DNA from: Gammaproteobacteria bacterium
GTDB lineage: Bacteria > Pseudomonadota > Gammaproteobacteria > UBA6429 > Thiohalophilaceae
NCBI GenBank assembly: GCA_024641475.1
Contig: JAHECZ010000006.1
Span: 1-64,000 of the forward strand
Length of the DNA stretch: 64,000 nt
Reading direction: 5' to 3'
The notes beneath the pieces are model-generated. The model made no database searches, was not told the DNA's origin, and saw only the letters and a list, made by a program, of their open reading frames with translations. Of this stretch, positions 24,156 to 32,383 are shown in pieces. The position numbers and the translations under genes were made by a program. How positions within the stretch are numbered: the first letter of the stretch is position 1; each line of letters starts with the position of its first letter.

Positions 24156-25376
24156 TTAGTTAATCGCAGGCTTATATATGCCCGTTGCATAAAATAATTT
24201 TGTTGGGCCAGACTCTTCCAGTTGTTCAATCCAGATTAAATGCAGATTGCGGTTTTTGTCGACGGCAAGCGATGGACCGAATTGCTGACCTTTACCTGAA
24301 GCGGGATTCACTTGTAAATCATCACTCCAGCCGGTGGCTGTTTTCCAGGACACCCAGATATCGGATGTGTCTTCACGATCATCATCCCAGGCAACAATAA
24401 TATCACCCGCAGCGGAACCTGCGATGGATGGATTCCATTGTGACTTATCATTACCAAACGTGTCTTGCACCATTTGATTAGCAGCAAATTTCACAGTTGA
24501 TTCTGCTGATAGAGCGGCATAAATATCGTAACCAGTGCTGTAGTTACGTTTATCCATCCAGGCAGCAGCAAGTTTTTCGTTGTTCGCATAGCCGGTGATG
24601 GTGGCACGGGTGACACCACTGCCGCGGCCATAATCGTCGGATTTTACTACCACCTCGTTGAGCAGGTTGAAACTGGAAAATGCGCGGCCATTTTTCGAAT
24701 GGCTATAGAGTAGTATGGTATGTCCGCGTCGGCGATCCTCCCATACAATGGTCACGCCTTGTGGTGTTCTTGCCATCGTAGGAGAGAGTTGACTATCTTT
24801 AGGCGGTTCCGGATCAACGGGTGTCGCGGGCGAAGTCGACAGCAAATCTGCCTGATCATTTATTTTAATGGCTGCGGTAACGATTTGAGAAAAGCGTCCA
24901 TTTTTTTTACTCCATGCGGCAACGGCCATGGTTTGGTCGAATTTAACCAGCGATAACTGTGAACCTGCCTCTGCGCTTAATTGCAGCGGTTTGTGAAATT
25001 GTTTGGCAGAGATAATCGATGCCCAGAGCTTGCCATCCTGTTCCCAGCCAATCAGAAAGCTATCGTCGCTATAGAGTGATATGACCGGTGAAAAGGCTGC
25101 TGTACCATTGCTGACACGCAGTGGTACTGTAAAAGATTTGCCTGTCAGCGGTTTAAATGCAACATAAATTTGCGAGCTGCCATTGCTGTTATCTTCCCAG
25201 ATTGCACCGACCGTATTGTTGGATACCGCTATGTTATTACGCCCGGTTGAATCCAGATGGTGGAAGATATGCTGGCCAGAGTTGGGGGTTAGCTGAATTT
25301 TATCAGAGAACTGATATTGCTCTGCCTGGAGTGATGATGTAAAGACAAATGTTAAAAGTAAACATAGAAAGCGCAT
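24156..25376 (-). CDS. Secreted beta-propeller protein (sialidase-like repeats)
   Basis: A 406-aa exported protein with an N-terminal signal peptide (RFLCLLLTFVFTSSLQAEQ). A repeating Trp-centred motif occurs at least four times: IWEDNSNGSSQIYV, VWEDRRRGHTILLY, AWMDKRNYSTGYDIY and AWDDDREDTSDIWVSW, each followed by a beta-strand. This is the pattern of BNR/sialidase-like six- or seven-bladed propellers. No catalytic sialidase residues were identified. It is upstream-linked to the SoxW-like thioredoxin gene on the same strand (21 bases), so a periplasmic or surface partner role is likely. Confidence 0.75.
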   Translation of the reverse strand: MRFLCLLLTFVFTSSLQAEQYQFSDKIQLTPNSGQHIFHHLDSTGRNNIAVSNNTVGAIWEDNSNGSSQIYVAFKPLTGKSFTVPLRVSNGTAAFSPVISLYSDDSFLIGWEQDGKLWASIISAKQFHKPLQLSAEAGSQLSLVKFDQTMAVAAWSKKNGRFSQIVTAAIKINDQADLLSTSPATPVDPEPPKDSQLSPTMARTPQGVTIVWEDRRRGHTILLYSHSKNGRAFSSFNLLNEVVVKSDDYGRGSGVTRATITGYANNEKLAAAWMDKRNYSTGYDIYAALSAESTVKFAANQMVQDTFGNDKSQWNPSIAGSAAGDIIVAWDDDREDTSDIWVSWKTATGWSDDLQVNPASGKGQQFGPSLAVDKNRNLHLIWIEQLEESGPTKLFYATGIYKPAIN

Positions 25377-25397
25377 TTAAAATTTCTACCTTTTTCC

Positions 25398-25883
25398 TTA
25401 TTGCATATAGCTGGCAAATGGCATTTTTTTATACGCTTCTTTGGTTATGTATTCATCAAACATCAGCAATTGTTTTTTGGTTTTAAATCCCGGTATTTTT
25501 TCCAAAGGCACGCCGTTTTTATCCAGCATCATGAAATAAGGCGTGACCAGTGATTTGAGTCGCGCACCAAACTGTTGTTCGGTAATCGTCTCGCCGCTGG
25601 GCAAGGTCAGGCGTTGCGTCCCTTCGGCATCGACATATATCAACACATAATTATTTTTATATTTTTCTGCCACAGTGGCATCGCTGAAAGATTCCTTGTT
25701 GGTTTTATCGCAAAATCCGCAACCATATCGCCCATAATAAAGGAATATATTTTTATTGGAGGCCTTGGCCATTCGTATACCTTCATCGTAACCAACAAAA
25801 TTGTAGCCTGCGGGAGGATCGCAGTAAGCTTTTGTCATTGATAATAATAATATGACGGGAATCAGGAGTAATCTAATTTTCAT
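25398..25883 (-). CDS. Periplasmic thioredoxin-fold protein (SoxW-like)
   Basis: A 161-aa exported thioredoxin-like protein. A signal peptide (about 1-20, IRLLLIPVILLLSMTKAYC) precedes the thioredoxin domain, with active-site motif CGFC at Cys55-Cys58 after FLYYGRYG and a cis-proline region VTPYFMMLD. It resembles the SoxW/DUF255-like periplasmic reductases seen near sulfur oxidation genes. It lies between a TSUP permease and the propeller gene on one strand. The target disulfide is unknown. Confidence 0.82.
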   Translation of the reverse strand: MKIRLLLIPVILLLSMTKAYCDPPAGYNFVGYDEGIRMAKASNKNIFLYYGRYGCGFCDKTNKESFSDATVAEKYKNNYVLIYVDAEGTQRLTLPSGETITEQQFGARLKSLVTPYFMMLDKNGVPLEKIPGFKTKKQLLMFDEYITKEAYKKMPFASYMQ

Positions 25884-25920
25884 AACAGAAATCTCAATGA
25901 ATTGGTTGTTTGGTCATGGG

Positions 25921-26706
25921 TTATAGATGGTTAGCCAACAGTTCATACCATATTTTAATCGCTGAAATCGAGATCAATACGGCTAACACCCGGCGCAAAA
26001 ACAGACGTGGCGTACGCTGACTGACAATACTTCCCAGTTGTGCGCCGATGATAACGCCGATGGTAAGAATGATCGACAGCAGATATGGAATCTGATTCGT
26101 GCCAATCCTGCCGACCAGTACCGCGATAGACGATAATATGCCGATTGCCAGCGCACTGCCAATCGCAACGCGGGTCGGGATGTGCAAAATATAAATCATG
26201 ACCGGGATAAATAAAAACGCCCCGCCTTGACCGATGATACCCGACAGGGTGCCAAGTACAACGCCACATATCATTGTCAGTGAACGATTAAAGCTGATTT
26301 CGTGGCCAAGCGGATCGCCATTACCTTCTGCTTTTGGAATCAGCATCATAAACGCCGCCACCAGCGCCATCGCCGCAAATACAAACAGTATCACTTCTGC
26401 ACTGATGTATAACGAAGCAATCGAGCCACCCAGGGCACCGAGCGCCATGCTGCCCCCGAGTGAATAGACAAGTGGTTTACTGATGCGTTGATAGCGATGA
26501 TGGCCAAATGCACCGGACACCGCGCCAACAAAACTTTGTACTGCGGTAATGCCGGCGATGGTTTTCATGCCCAAGGCAATTTCACCCAATGCTGGCGGCA
26601 CGTACAACAGCAGGGGAACCATAATAATTCCCCCGCCGATACCCAATAAGCCTGACACGAATCCACCGAACAACCCGAGCACGAATAACGTGACATACAG
26701 TGTCAT
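25921..26706 (-). CDS. TSUP-family permease (TauE/SafE)
   Basis: A 261-aa membrane protein with about eight hydrophobic helices in two repeats, each opening with the family glycine motif: GGFVSGLLGIGGGIIMVPLLL and GTLSGIIGQGGAFLFIPVMI. TSUP proteins move sulfite, sulfoacetate, thiosulfate or similar anions. Next to an rDsr operon, export of the sulfite produced in the cytoplasm is plausible but inferred. It is 25 bases downstream of selD and 37 bases upstream of the thioredoxin gene. Confidence 0.88.
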   Translation of the reverse strand: MTLYVTLFVLGLFGGFVSGLLGIGGGIIMVPLLLYVPPALGEIALGMKTIAGITAVQSFVGAVSGAFGHHRYQRISKPLVYSLGGSMALGALGGSIASLYISAEVILFVFAAMALVAAFMMLIPKAEGNGDPLGHEISFNRSLTMICGVVLGTLSGIIGQGGAFLFIPVMIYILHIPTRVAIGSALAIGILSSIAVLVGRIGTNQIPYLLSIILTIGVIIGAQLGSIVSQRTPRLFLRRVLAVLISISAIKIWYELLANHL

Positions 26707-26731
26707 ATAGAAGTCTTAAACTAAAGATTCG

Positions 26732-27883
26732 TTATAAAAATGCAACGGCGATATTATCTTTTCGACGTTCTATAACTTCTCCAATGACACACACATCGGG
26801 ATAACCCTGCTCAGTCATTGCAGTAATGACATGCTGAATATCGAGCGGGTCAACCGCTGCCAACAATCCACCATTGGTCTGTGGATCGGCAAATACCAAC
26901 TGTTGATCGATATTGCAACCTGCGGCAAATGTCAGCGAGCTGGCGAAGCTGTTTAAATTGCGATAGGCGCCCGTTGGCACCATGCCTTCGATTGCATATT
27001 CCCAGGTTCCATCAATCACAGGGACGGCTTGCATATTCACTTCGAAGCTGGCGTTGGCACCATTGGCCATTTCAATTAAATGTCCTGCCAGACCAAAGCC
27101 GGTGACATCGGTCAAGGCGTGCACACCATCCTGTTGACCCAGCCAGGCACCGGGTTTGTTAAGCAGGGTGATATTTTTAATGTATTCCTCGTAGGCTTTA
27201 TCGCTGATCATTTTCAGTTTAAATGCAGTGGCCATGATGCCGATTCCCAGCGGTTTGGTGAGGATCAGAATATCACCCACCTTGGCACCGGAATTGGTTT
27301 TAATTTTATTTGGGTGAATTTTGCCGACTGCGCACAGACCAAAAATGGGCTGAGGATTGTCGATACTGTGGCCACCGGACAAGGGAATACCGGCTTCTGT
27401 ACAGATATCAATTCCGCCTTGCATGATGCTCTGCATGGTGGGCATGGACAATTCATTGACCGGGAAACCGACAATGGCATTTGCGAGTAATGGTTCGCCA
27501 CCCATGGCATAAATGTCGCTGAGGGCATTCGCGGCAGCAATTCGTCCGTAAATATACGGATCATCGACCATCGCGGTAAAAAAGTCATTGGTGAAGACCA
27601 GCGCCATGTCGTCGCTGATTTTGTAGACAGCGGCATCATCACTGTGTTCGATGCCGACCAGCAGATTTTCGATGTGGGAGTGTTTAGGAACATTCGCGAC
27701 AATTTCATGCAAGGCAGCCGGGTCGATCTTACAGCCACAACCGCCGCCACGTGACAAATCGGTGAGTCGGCATTCCGTTTTGCTGGATGCGTCGGGTAAA
27801 TTGATTTTTAGTTCATCGCGGTTAGTTTGCCGGCGATCTTTTTGGCGACGTTCCACGACATTATGTAAAGTATCTGAACTCAT
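26732..27883 (-). CDS. selD: Selenide, water dikinase with N-terminal extension
   Basis: A 383-aa enzyme that makes selenophosphate from selenide and ATP. The active-site loop GGGCGCKIDP has Cys49, Cys51 and Lys52, corresponding to Cys17 and Lys20 of E. coli SelD, so it is the cysteine (not selenocysteine) form. It carries about 32 extra N-terminal residues, highly charged (VERRQKDRRQTNRDE). The rest is family-like (FTNDFFTAMVDDPY, LPLSGGHSIDNPQP, DVTGFGLAGHL). GGAGCAAACACA precedes the ATG. No selA, selB or selC is in the window; selenouridine in tRNA or selenoproteins could be the sink. Confidence 0.92.
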   Translation of the reverse strand: MSSDTLHNVVERRQKDRRQTNRDELKINLPDASSKTECRLTDLSRGGGCGCKIDPAALHEIVANVPKHSHIENLLVGIEHSDDAAVYKISDDMALVFTNDFFTAMVDDPYIYGRIAAANALSDIYAMGGEPLLANAIVGFPVNELSMPTMQSIMQGGIDICTEAGIPLSGGHSIDNPQPIFGLCAVGKIHPNKIKTNSGAKVGDILILTKPLGIGIMATAFKLKMISDKAYEEYIKNITLLNKPGAWLGQQDGVHALTDVTGFGLAGHLIEMANGANASFEVNMQAVPVIDGTWEYAIEGMVPTGAYRNLNSFASSLTFAAGCNIDQQLVFADPQTNGGLLAAVDPLDIQHVITAMTEQGYPDVCVIGEVIERRKDNIAVAFL

Positions 27884-28326
27884 TGTGTTTGCTCCAGTTG
27901 CACGCGTTAAAATCTTTTATGTTGACTTGAGTGAAATGCTGCATCACATCCATTAAAAAATTTGAACTGTACGTGTTCAACTGCAAGCATTAAGTCCTAC
28001 CACCTAAGTGAAATGTCTATATAACACTATAACAATAAGGGTTACCCCGATATTGTCACAAATATTTAATAAATATTTCATATAAGTGCAATACAAATTC
28101 TATATGTATGATATTTAGTCAGATATAGGGTAAACCCTGTATTGTTTATCAGCGGGAAACTACCTAGACAGGCTACAAAATATTCGTACTCACTAGAACA
28201 ACTTCAGCAGGTTACGACTTAAGCACCCAAGTGAGGGGTATAACAGTATTATAAATATTGGTATGTGGTAGATGAAAATCGGATACATCGAGGCTGTGTT
28301 TGGAGGGGCTTGCGTTACCTTATGGG
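27884..28326. promoter_or_regulatory. AT-rich gap upstream of selD with several dyads
   Basis: 443 bases without a credible gene. It holds an A+T palindrome at 28060-28078 (9-base arms), a GGGTTACCC dyad at 28039-28047 and a related TATAGGGT-AA-ACCCTGTA dyad at 28124-28141. A loosely repeated CACC(T/C)AAGTGA sequence occurs at about 28010 and 28225. No tRNA-like cloverleaf (including tRNA-Sec) was recognised. Likely the promoter and operator region of the selD-TSUP-thioredoxin genes. Confidence 0.5.
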
Positions 28327-28944
28327 TTAAGCAAAGACCACCCACGTAGTCGCAATGTATTTCACACCCTGTTGTAGCGTCACACCGCGATGTTCGTGGG
28401 TCCAGAAGGGTGGGAACAGGATTAATTTACCTTCTTCGGGTTTTATTTTTACCTGCTGATAAAAAAATTCAGTTTCGCCGCCAGGTCCTGCAACCTCATT
28501 GAGGTACCACACTGCCACCAATTGACGTTGGCTGAATTCGTGACTGCCACCATCGATATGCCAGTGATAATGTTCGCCTGGTTGAGTACGTTGTATTGCA
28601 TAGCCCATGTCCTTGAAGGGACCTTGGAAGAACGGGAAGGTTTCGCGAAATTCGATTATCGCCTGGCCTAGTGATTGAAACAAAGCGCGGTCGATATCTT
28701 TCCAGTGGGGTTTACCGCTGACGACCAAATCCGTGGACTTCTTAATGCTGTGATCTTTGGTAATTGTTTGGCCGATACGTCCTTCGTATTGCTCATCTTG
28801 ATGAGATTCAAACCGTTCGATCATGTTGCGACACAATTCCGCAGTCAGTGCCTGATGCTTTTCGTAGATAAAAGTGTTTGGTTTGACTTCAATAATCTGT
28901 TTGAGAGGAACGAGAGATTTTTCGATGGAATTATTGTGGCTCAT
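28327..28944 (-). CDS. 2OG-Fe(II) oxygenase
   Basis: A 205-aa prolyl-4-hydroxylase-like oxygenase. Iron ligands are in HYHWHIDGGSHEF (His, Asp) and THEHRG (distal His), with the co-substrate region GVKYIATTWVVF. It lies 13 bases downstream of the 347-aa unknown gene on the same strand, so the two are probably cotranscribed. Substrate unknown. It is one of three Fe/2OG oxygenases within about 9 kb. Confidence 0.82.
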   Translation of the reverse strand: MSHNNSIEKSLVPLKQIIEVKPNTFIYEKHQALTAELCRNMIERFESHQDEQYEGRIGQTITKDHSIKKSTDLVVSGKPHWKDIDRALFQSLGQAIIEFRETFPFFQGPFKDMGYAIQRTQPGEHYHWHIDGGSHEFSQRQLVAVWYLNEVAGPGGETEFFYQQVKIKPEEGKLILFPPFWTHEHRGVTLQQGVKYIATTWVVFA

Positions 28945-28957
28945 GGGCGTTCTTATT

Positions 28958-30001
28958 TTATAATTTATGTTGTTCGATCATGCTTACCAGGGGGTGCATA
29001 AATTTATCCGGATGCTGGTGGGTATAGCTAACGATGTCGTCGCACAGTTTACCCCAATGGATCGCACCTTGCGCGGCAATTTCCCGCAGTGCAGTCAGAT
29101 CGCCACTGCGATTCCAGTTTTCGTACGCACCAAGTACACCAGGGAATAAATGTTTACGCATGTGGGTCAGATTGGCTGAGAAAAAATGCAGCGCAGCAGG
29201 ATTCGCTTGTTCACACAAATTCGGCAGCGTGGAGATGCAATCTGCATATAAATCACGAATAGCACGTAGCATAATTTCCAGCTTGGAATGGGGGATTTGC
29301 AGCAATAACTTTTCCCAGTCATCGCCCAGGCGATGATGTGCTTTCACTTCGCCCAGCTCATGCCACAGGGCAGACTGCAACTCTGTTGACGTCATCTGGT
29401 CCAGCGCTGTATCGATGTCACCGGCGAAATCATAAAAGGACAGGGCGCGCCCAAGTGCATTATCCGGCTTGTTCCACAGCCATTGTTCGTATTTTTCCCA
29501 GAGCAATCGGCGCAGGGCATCGCGTCGTATATAAATAGTTTTACCCTGGCTCATTGCCGGTGGTGAGGTTAAATCACAGGCGTATTCATCGCCGGCGACG
29601 TAGATATCAAAGTCAGCGTGTTGTTCGTGTTTTTCCAAAACGCCGAGAAAAAAATGTGGCTTGACGTTATAACCAAACCCCCCACTGTAAATCAAATGGT
29701 GTGGCTGTAATGCGGCATTAATGTCGGTGGAATTAAATGGATCCAGCAATGCATCATCAATACGAATGGGTGAGAAATTTTCTTCTTCGAGGGTTTCCCA
29801 AAGGCGTTCGCGGTCACGTAACCATTCGCCAACGATAGAATTTGCTAGTGTGTCGCCATAATTATGGCCATGCTCCCAGCGATAGTACTCACGCATTTTC
29901 ATCAAATAAATGCACAAGGTGTAGTCGCTGGCAGCGTTGGCATCGGCAATGTGACAGTTTTTCTGCACTGTCTGTTTGATGTTATGCAAATCCAGGTTCA
30001 T
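28958..30001 (-). CDS. Conserved hypothetical protein (347 aa)
   Basis: A 347-aa soluble protein beginning MNLDLHNIKQTVQKNCHIADAN, with CIYLMKMREYYRWEHGH near residue 30, a central beta-rich part (HFFLGVLEKHEQHADFDIYVAGDEYACDL) and a helical C-terminal half containing ALWHELGEVKAHHRLG. The His-rich ELGEVKAHH segment could bind a metal. There is no signal peptide or membrane helix. It precedes a 2OG oxygenase. I cannot place it in a family with confidence; its location suggests an accessory role in sulfur metabolism. Confidence 0.75.
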   Translation of the reverse strand: MNLDLHNIKQTVQKNCHIADANAASDYTLCIYLMKMREYYRWEHGHNYGDTLANSIVGEWLRDRERLWETLEEENFSPIRIDDALLDPFNSTDINAALQPHHLIYSGGFGYNVKPHFFLGVLEKHEQHADFDIYVAGDEYACDLTSPPAMSQGKTIYIRRDALRRLLWEKYEQWLWNKPDNALGRALSFYDFAGDIDTALDQMTSTELQSALWHELGEVKAHHRLGDDWEKLLLQIPHSKLEIMLRAIRDLYADCISTLPNLCEQANPAALHFFSANLTHMRKHLFPGVLGAYENWNRSGDLTALREIAAQGAIHWGKLCDDIVSYTHQHPDKFMHPLVSMIEQHKL

Positions 30002-30173
30002 GGCATAAGTTTAGGCTGAAATTCAGATATTGTATGTGGCTTGTGAGCGTGGCTGGAAACCAAGTAAACTAGTCGAATTCTAGGCCAGAATGCCCAAACC
30101 TGCATGCCAAATATTTTCCAGGGTGTGAGTAGGCCTGGCAATTACGGGTGAATTGCACTCAGGAGTTGCTGTG

Positions 30174-30722
30174 ATGCGCGTCAGAAGCAAGTGGAACGTT
30201 AAAGATAAAACCCATACTGTAGAAGAAGTCGGCGGAGCGTTGGCTTTTATCGCCTGGCGAATTGCCCAGAATGGGGTGTTGAATCTCGAGAATCATGAAT
30301 TCCAGACCGATACCCAGCAACAGCGCATGGCCATCATGACGGAATTTTTATGTTTTACGATTCATTTGATCGATCGCATGACGATTGAGCGTTTTGAGAC
30401 GGAGGAACGGCAGCGTTTCATGACTGAATTGGCGGCCAAATCTGCTAAAAATATTTATGACAATAAAAAAGATTTGCTTGGCCCGGGTGAGTACCGTCAG
30501 GAATTTATCGATTTGCTAAACAGCCGCCTGGCGGAATACGCCGAATTTCAATACGACAGCAAAGAAGGTCCGAGTTTTCCGATGCGCCGTTACTTCGGTA
30601 ATTTCGTGACTGAGATGGTGGGTGACAAAAATCGTCGCTGGGTGGGTGATCAAATCATTGATGTGGAAGCGCCAGATCTCTTCGCCACGCTACAACGTTC
30701 CGTGCCAAATTTGTTTATGTAA
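30174..30722 (+). CDS. Conserved hypothetical protein (182 aa)
   Basis: A helical soluble protein beginning MRVRSKWNVKDKTHTVEEVGGALAFIAWRIAQ. The ATG at 30174 is chosen because CAGGAG lies 8 bases before it; a TTG 21 bases upstream is in frame but lacks a Shine-Dalgarno. The sequence has FLCFTIHLIDRMTIERF in the middle and RRYFGNFVTEMVGDKNRRWVGDQI near the end. It is a single-gene unit closed by a strong terminator. Family not recognised. Confidence 0.75.
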   Translation: MRVRSKWNVKDKTHTVEEVGGALAFIAWRIAQNGVLNLENHEFQTDTQQQRMAIMTEFLCFTIHLIDRMTIERFETEERQRFMTELAAKSAKNIYDNKKDLLGPGEYRQEFIDLLNSRLAEYAEFQYDSKEGPSFPMRRYFGNFVTEMVGDKNRRWVGDQIIDVEAPDLFATLQRSVPNLFM

Positions 30723-30739
30723 CACTGATATTTGCCAAT

Positions 30740-30768
30740 AAAAAAGCCGGGATATCCCGGCTTTTTTA
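30740..30768. terminator. Bidirectional intrinsic terminator
   Basis: The palindrome GCCGGGATATCCCGGC (30746-30761) is flanked by six As and six Ts. It lies between convergent genes and serves both. Confidence 0.92.
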
Positions 30769-30786
30769 TGGCGCGATGACTGCTAC

Positions 30787-30996
30787 TTATTTTTTCGCAA
30801 ATTTCTTAAAGCCATCGGTATTATGTGCGGCACCATCATCATAACCGGCATCATAGGCATCATTCACGCGTTGTTCTTCGCGTTTCGGGTTAACCAGAAA
30901 CCCGCCTTGCCAGCCGTGGATATATTCCGGATCAACGCCGGCCTTTTCCATGGAAGTGATGTGTGCATTGTATGTTTTCAGATCCGCTGCTCTCAT
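30787..30996 (-). CDS. Small conserved hypothetical protein (69 aa)
   Basis: A 69-aa soluble protein beginning MRAADLKTYNAHITSMEKAGVDPEYIHGWQGGF and containing NDAYDAGYDDGAAHNTDGFKKF. GAGGAGATAAAAC before the ATG is a strong ribosome site. It has no cysteine. It lies downstream of the TrpD-like gene on the same strand and ends in the bidirectional terminator. Family not recognised. Confidence 0.75.
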   Translation of the reverse strand: MRAADLKTYNAHITSMEKAGVDPEYIHGWQGGFLVNPKREEQRVNDAYDAGYDDGAAHNTDGFKKFAKK

Positions 30997-31044
30997 GTTT
31001 TATCTCCTCGTGCTATCTAGCTTGAACAAAAATTACGATTAACG

Positions 31045-32175
31045 TTATCCGGCAATGAAATGCGCTAGAGCCTTGCCGGAATCCAAAATCTGCCGGGCCA
31101 TATTGGCGCCGGTCGGTAAATCCTTGGCATGGCCAAGCTGGCGCAAACAAAGGGCCGCAGAATATACCAGAGAATCTCGCGCGGGTCCCGCTTCTCCACG
31201 CAATGCAGCCAGCCCAATTTCGGCGGTACGCTGTGCTACAGCATCAATATCGTAGGGATTGACGATGGCATCCGTCGCGCTGTCCGTCTTAACCAGATCT
31301 TTGGGTAATGGGATAGCACGGCTTTCCTGAGTAATTCCCAGTGCCTTGGGATCCAGTTCTTCTTCCTGTTCCTGGCCTTTATCATGGTAGCTATACAGCT
31401 TGGCAGACTGTTGCAGGGAAGGGATGACGCCACCTTCCACGCCACGCACCACCATCGCGCTATCAAATCCGGCAAAGCGTGCCAGTTCAGAATAGATGGG
31501 TGGATAGGCTTTATGTACATAGCCGGTCAACAAATGAGTGTGTTTATGCCCACGAATAGGCCCTACCAGAACTTCCACCGTGGTTAACACCTGGCGCTTA
31601 ATCATGCGTGCCCGTAAATTGGTGAGGCTATGTAATTGTGGTGCGAACTGGCTTTGATCGACATAAGCCCAACCAACGTCAGCTTGTGCTAATCGGGCGG
31701 CAGCCTGGGCTGGTGTAAAATCTACGTTTTTACCGGCAGCGCGTAATACTTTGCGTTGGGTGACCCCGTATTTCGGCCCCATTATTTCCACACCGTGCGA
31801 TGTTGTCGGTATACCTAACGCGGCCATCACTGCAGGCAGAAAGGCGACAACAGGCAAGCCACGCGAATGTCCATCATAGGGATCACCGATGTCCAAAACC
31901 TCATCGACTGCGGCAGTGGTTATCGTAGCGGTGTCAATAATGGCACGTAACACGCCTTTGTTTTCTTCATCGGTTTCACGCTTCATGCGCAGCGCGATGA
32001 AAAAGACCGCGGTTTGCACCGGATCTGCCGATTCTGACAGCACTTGCGCCATAGCGGCACGTGCCTCGTCGAGCGAGAGATTCTTACTGTATTCTGGCCC
32101 GGTGGCGACTTTCTGGATGCTGGTACGCATAGCCAGTTGGCCGGGGGTCAATGCAGTGACCGACGCTACAGACAT
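31045..32175 (-). CDS. Anthranilate phosphoribosyltransferase-like protein (TrpD family)
   Basis: A 376-aa TrpD/nucleoside phosphorylase-fold protein. N-terminal helices (NLSLDEARAAMAQVLSESAD, QTAVFFIALRMKRETDEEN) are typical of the family. The PRPP-binding GTGGD loop is replaced by DIGDPYDGHSRG, so activity in tryptophan synthesis is unlikely. It is not near other trp genes. Likely a divergent glycosyltransferase-3 paralogue of unknown substrate. It is divergent from the Sel1-repeat gene and followed by a 69-aa gene. Confidence 0.78.
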   Translation of the reverse strand: MSVASVTALTPGQLAMRTSIQKVATGPEYSKNLSLDEARAAMAQVLSESADPVQTAVFFIALRMKRETDEENKGVLRAIIDTATITTAAVDEVLDIGDPYDGHSRGLPVVAFLPAVMAALGIPTTSHGVEIMGPKYGVTQRKVLRAAGKNVDFTPAQAAARLAQADVGWAYVDQSQFAPQLHSLTNLRARMIKRQVLTTVEVLVGPIRGHKHTHLLTGYVHKAYPPIYSELARFAGFDSAMVVRGVEGGVIPSLQQSAKLYSYHDKGQEQEEELDPKALGITQESRAIPLPKDLVKTDSATDAIVNPYDIDAVAQRTAEIGLAALRGEAGPARDSLVYSAALCLRQLGHAKDLPTGANMARQILDSGKALAHFIAG

Positions 32176-32231
32176 GATGTCTCCTGTGCCTATTAGGCAG
32201 CGGGCAGTATAGTGTTCCCCTGGATCGGCCT

Positions 32232-32313
32232 ATATATCCCGATGGGTAGAGAGGTCCTTTACCAATGGGGAAGAGGCTGGCCGTAATACCTGAGTTTCCC
32301 AATCGGGATATAT
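32232..32313. repeat. Inverted repeat in the divergent promoter of trpD-like and Sel1 genes
   Basis: ATATATCCCGATGGG at 32232-32246 and CCCAATCGGGATATAT at 32298-32313 are inverted copies, differing by one extra base. The arms are 51 bases apart, so they look like paired operator sites rather than a terminator. TATATATCCC also occurs upstream of the TauD-like gene near 20228. Confidence 0.6.
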
Positions 32314-32383
32314 CCCCGACACACTGGCCGCGTTAAGGTTAGAAATTATTTACAGATGAACAAGTTACGTAAGAAGGTGACCG

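Noticed and set aside
27884-28326. Selenocysteine tRNA or riboswitch upstream of selD
   Set aside because: No long acceptor stem or T-arm could be folded by eye; the region is AT-rich with short dyads only.
32242-32266. Additional NarL heptamers (ATGGGTA and TACCAAT) near the Sel1/TrpD-like promoter
   Set aside because: They are back to back with 11 bases between them, not in the 7-2-7 arrangement, and single heptamers are expected by chance.
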